Assembly (NCBI GenBank): GCA_026400415.1
Contig: JAPLPA010000279.1
Location: forward strand, 1 to 8,784
Source: Afipia sp.
GTDB lineage: Bacteria > Pseudomonadota > Alphaproteobacteria > Rhizobiales > Xanthobacteraceae
DNA length: 8,784 nt
Direction of reading: 5' to 3'
Shown: piece after piece, positions 6,717 through 8,784 of the stretch
Numbering within the stretch: the first letter of the stretch is position 1
How the letters are laid out: each line of letters begins with the position of its first letter
Position numbers and translations under genes: made by a program
The notes under the pieces: model-generated
Told to the model about the DNA's origin: nothing
Database searches by the model: none
The model's input: the letters and a program-made list of their open reading frames with translations, nothing else

Positions 6717-7670
6717 TCATGCGTTCGGCAGGTTGCGGGCGAGGGCTTCGAGCACCGCCATACGTACCGCCACACCCATTTCGACCTGCTCGCGGATCAG
6801 CGATTGCGCGCCGTCGGCCACGATGGAGTCGATTTCCACGCCGCGATTCATCGGCCCCGGATGCATGACGAGCGCATCGGGCTTGGCGTAAGCGAGCTTC
6901 TTCTGGTCGAGGCCGTAGTAGTGGAAGTATTCGCTGCTTGACGGCACGAACGAGCCGTTCATGCGTTCGCGTTGCAGACGGAGCATCATGACGATATCTG
7001 CGCCTTCCAGTCCCTCGCGCATGTCGCGCGCGACCTCGACGCCCATGCGCTCGATGCCCGGCGGAAGAAGCGTGGAGGGTGCAACCACGCGGACGCGCGC
7101 GCCCATCGTGTTCAGCAGAATGATGTTGGAGCGCGCGACGCGCGAATGCAGCACGTCTCCACAGATGGCGACGCGGAGCCCTTCGATCTTGTGTTTGTTG
7201 CGGCGGATCGTCAGCGCGTCGAGCAGCGCCTGCGTCGGATGTTCATGCGCGCCGTCGCCCGCATTGATGACGGAGCCGTCGACTTTCTGCGCGAGAAGTT
7301 CCACCGCGCCGGATGCGTGGTGACGAACGACCAGAATATCGGGATGCATGGCGTTGAGCGTCACGGCCGTGTCCATCAGCGTCTCGCCCTTGCGGATGCT
7401 GGAGGAGGCGACCGACATGTTCATGACGTCCGCGCCGAGCCGCTTGCCGGCAATTTCAAAGGACGCCTGCGTGCGGGTGGAGGCTTCGAAAAACAGATTG
7501 ACCTGGGTGCGTCCGCGTAAATTTGCGCGCTTCTTATCAACCTGGCGATTGAGGTCCACGAATTCGTCGGAGAGGTCCAGCAGGCCGGTAATCTCGGCGG
7601 CGGAAAGTCCCTCGATGCCCAGCAGATGCCGGTGCCCGAGGACGAAGGACGATTTCGAACCAGATGTCAT
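6717..7670 (-). CDS. pyrB: Aspartate carbamoyltransferase catalytic subunit
   Basis: PyrB joins carbamoyl phosphate and aspartate to make carbamoyl aspartate, the committed step of pyrimidine synthesis, in the cytoplasm. The 317-residue protein shows the carbamoyl-phosphate motif FFEASTRTQ (STRT at 64-67), the mobile Lys94 loop (SIRKGET), HPTQALLDAL (144-153), GDVLHSRVARS (171-181) and HPGPMNRGVE (270-279). The start at 7670 is chosen because family similarity begins with SSFVLGHRHLLGIEGLS. An in-frame upstream start at 7709 lies inside the promoter. No Shine-Dalgarno sequence precedes the ATG. No pyrI-like regulatory subunit gene is present. pyrC follows 16 bases downstream, consistent with a PyrB-PyrX complex. 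Confidence 0.97.
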   Translation of the reverse strand: MTSGSKSSFVLGHRHLLGIEGLSAAEITGLLDLSDEFVDLNRQVDKKRANLRGRTQVNLFFEASTRTQASFEIAGKRLGADVMNMSVASSSIRKGETLMDTAVTLNAMHPDILVVRHHASGAVELLAQKVDGSVINAGDGAHEHPTQALLDALTIRRNKHKIEGLRVAICGDVLHSRVARSNIILLNTMGARVRVVAPSTLLPPGIERMGVEVARDMREGLEGADIVMMLRLQRERMNGSFVPSSSEYFHYYGLDQKKLAYAKPDALVMHPGPMNRGVEIDSIVADGAQSLIREQVEMGVAVRMAVLEALARNLPNA

Positions 7671-7680
7671 TAAAGCCAGT

Positions 7681-7709
7681 GCTATAGGCCGCGTTCGTGG
7701 GGGTAGCAA
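7681..7709 (-). promoter_or_regulatory. Candidate sigma-70 promoter of the pyrB block
   Basis: On the minus strand TTGCTA (7709-7704) and TATAGC (7686-7681) are separated by exactly 17 bases, each matching the consensus at four of six positions. Transcription would start near 7674, only about four bases before the pyrB ATG, so the mRNA would be nearly leaderless. It would drive pyrB, pyrC, plsY and probably the secreted-protein gene. I see no attenuator or pyrimidine-responsive leader. The remaining bases up to 7848 must also hold the promoter of the divergent CPBP gene, which I could not place. Confidence 0.5.
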
Positions 7710-7848
7710 GGCCCAATCCCGTGCTGCACGCGGCTCTCCCCAGCCTGTGAACGACTAAGGTAAACGTCCGATAACGCTATGCGCGGCTTTGTGTGAAAAC
7801 GGACGGAATCGGGCCTAGAGTGGCGTCATCTTTTGCCGGGAACATCTC

Positions 7849-8598
7849 ATGACGAATGCTTCGACTGCGACCCGCGACCCGCGCGTCTGGAAATTCTGGG
7901 GCACGCTGGTGTGGGGGCTTGTTGTCTTCGCCGCGATGGGCATCGGGCAGATTACGCTGGTTGCGTATTACGTCTGGACGAAAGGCGGCCCGGTCGATGG
8001 CGCGTCGCTTGTCGCGCTGGTTGGAAACGGGCGGACGATCGCGCTCTCGGTGATCGCGGGATTGCCGCCAGTGCTTGCGGCCTTGTGGCTGGCGATACGA
8101 TTCACACGATTTTCATTCGCGGATTATCTCGCGCTGCGCGGCTTTGCTTGGAAATGGCTCCTGATAGGCATGATCGGACTGGCGGTGCTATCGCAGGGAT
8201 GGGACTGGGTGGCGAAAGCTGTCGGCCATGAAGTGTCGCCGGGGTTCATGGGCGAAGTGCTGAAATCGGCACGCGCGGAAAATTCGCTCTGGCTATTGGT
8301 GCTGGGATTTTGTGTGGCGGCTCCTCTGACTGAAGAACTCATGACCCGCGGTTTTCTGTATCGCGGCTGGTCGGAATCGTTTCTGCGTCCGTTCGGTGCA
8401 ATTATCCTGTCCACGCTGGTGTGGACCTGCATGCATCTGCAATACGATGCGTTTTTTCTGGCGCAGGTGTTCTCGATCGGATTACTGTTTGGCTATCTTC
8501 GTTATCGCAGCAACTCGACATGGCTGACGATCATCCTCCATGGGATCAACAATCTCGCCGCGACGTTGCAGACAATTTATCTGCTCAACGCCGCCTAG
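7849..8598 (+). CDS. CPBP-family intramembrane glutamic protease
   Basis: The 249-residue protein has several hydrophobic segments (about 18-42, 63-84, 102-116, 146-158, 183-197, 203-217) and the three motifs of the CPBP (CAAX protease and bacteriocin-processing, formerly ABI) family. Motif 1 is TEELMTRGFLYRG, with the catalytic Glu162-Glu163 and Arg167. Motif 2 is WTCMH, with His196. Motif 3 is HGINN, with His231 and Asn234. With all the expected residues present, it is probably an active membrane protease. Family members process prenylated or other peptides or give bacteriocin self-immunity; the substrate here cannot be told. No bacteriocin gene is next to it. The ATG at 7849 has only a weak GGGAA before it. 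It is divergent from pyrB and converges on the transporter gene with one base between stop codons. Confidence 0.9.
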   Translation: MTNASTATRDPRVWKFWGTLVWGLVVFAAMGIGQITLVAYYVWTKGGPVDGASLVALVGNGRTIALSVIAGLPPVLAALWLAIRFTRFSFADYLALRGFAWKWLLIGMIGLAVLSQGWDWVAKAVGHEVSPGFMGEVLKSARAENSLWLLVLGFCVAAPLTEELMTRGFLYRGWSESFLRPFGAIILSTLVWTCMHLQYDAFFLAQVFSIGLLFGYLRYRSNSTWLTIILHGINNLAATLQTIYLLNAA

Positions 8599-8599
8599 A

Positions 8600-8784
8600 T
8601 CACGCAACCCAGGCGATGAACAGCGGCATCGTGATCGTGGCGAGGATCGTCTGCAGCGTCAGGATTTCAGCGAGCAACGGCGCGTCGCCGCCCATCTGCC
8701 GCGCCATGACGTAGGCGCTGGATGCGGTCGGCACGGACGCACAGCATGCGACGACCGCAAGGTTTGTTCCGCTGAGGCCGAACA
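8600..8784 (-). CDS. AEC-family transporter, C-terminal end (cut by window edge)
   Basis: The minus strand has an open frame from the right edge to a TGA at 8602-8600, giving the last 60 residues. SSAYVMARQMGGDAPLLAE followed by ILTLQTILATITMPLFIAW is the pattern of the C-terminal end of auxin-efflux-carrier-type (AEC, Mem_trans) permeases: a helix, a MARQMGGD-like loop and a closing membrane helix. These proteins are usually about 300-320 residues and move small organic acids or similar solutes; the substrate is unknown here. The start and most of the protein lie outside the window. Confidence 0.8.
   Translation of the reverse strand, partial: FGLSGTNLAVVACCASVPTASSAYVMARQMGGDAPLLAEILTLQTILATITMPLFIAWVA

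Noticed and set aside
6008..6868. Plus-strand open frame of 286 codons opposite pyrC and pyrB
   Set aside because: It is a shadow of two well-supported minus-strand genes, with a His/Arg-rich composition typical of antisense translation.
1..8784. CRISPR array, tRNA, rRNA, insertion sequence or phage genes
   Set aside because: No regularly spaced long repeats, tRNA-like cloverleaf, transposase or terminal inverted repeats were seen on either strand.

Overview
The window comes from an alphaproteobacterium of the order Rhizobiales, most likely family Bradyrhizobiaceae (Afipia/Nitrobacter/Rhodopseudomonas-like). This rests on the GC-rich codon use, the near-textbook PyrB, PyrC, PlsY and TopA sequences of that group, and the gene order pyrB-pyrC-plsY-(...)-topA-rnr. 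The genus is an inference; no rRNA or other marker lies in the window.

From right to left, a minus-strand block reads pyrB (aspartate carbamoyltransferase), pyrC (a dihydroorotase-like protein lacking key metal-binding histidines), plsY (glycerol-3-phosphate acyltransferase) and a small secreted protein of unknown function (4235-4774). Spacings between these genes are 16 to 24 bases, so one transcript from a promoter just upstream of pyrB is likely. A region of about 610 bases follows without a confident gene (3623-4234). It holds two candidate small membrane-protein ORFs facing away from a shared hairpin, a repeated short motif and a possible topA promoter. Next come topA (DNA topoisomerase I) and rnr (RNase R), which overlap by one base (TAATG); rnr runs off the left edge just as its catalytic domain begins.

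On the right, a plus-strand CPBP-family intramembrane protease (7849-8598) is divergent from pyrB. It converges, with one base between stop codons, on the C-terminal end of an AEC-family transporter that runs off the right edge.

Most of the window is conserved housekeeping: pyrimidine synthesis, phospholipid synthesis, DNA topology and RNA turnover. The unusual part is the plsY-topA interval. As I recall the order in related Rhizobiales, dprA sits there. No dprA is recognisable here, and the slot is filled by the secreted protein and the small-ORF region. I did not find a clear new multi-gene system; the small-ORF/hairpin region is the best candidate for something undescribed.
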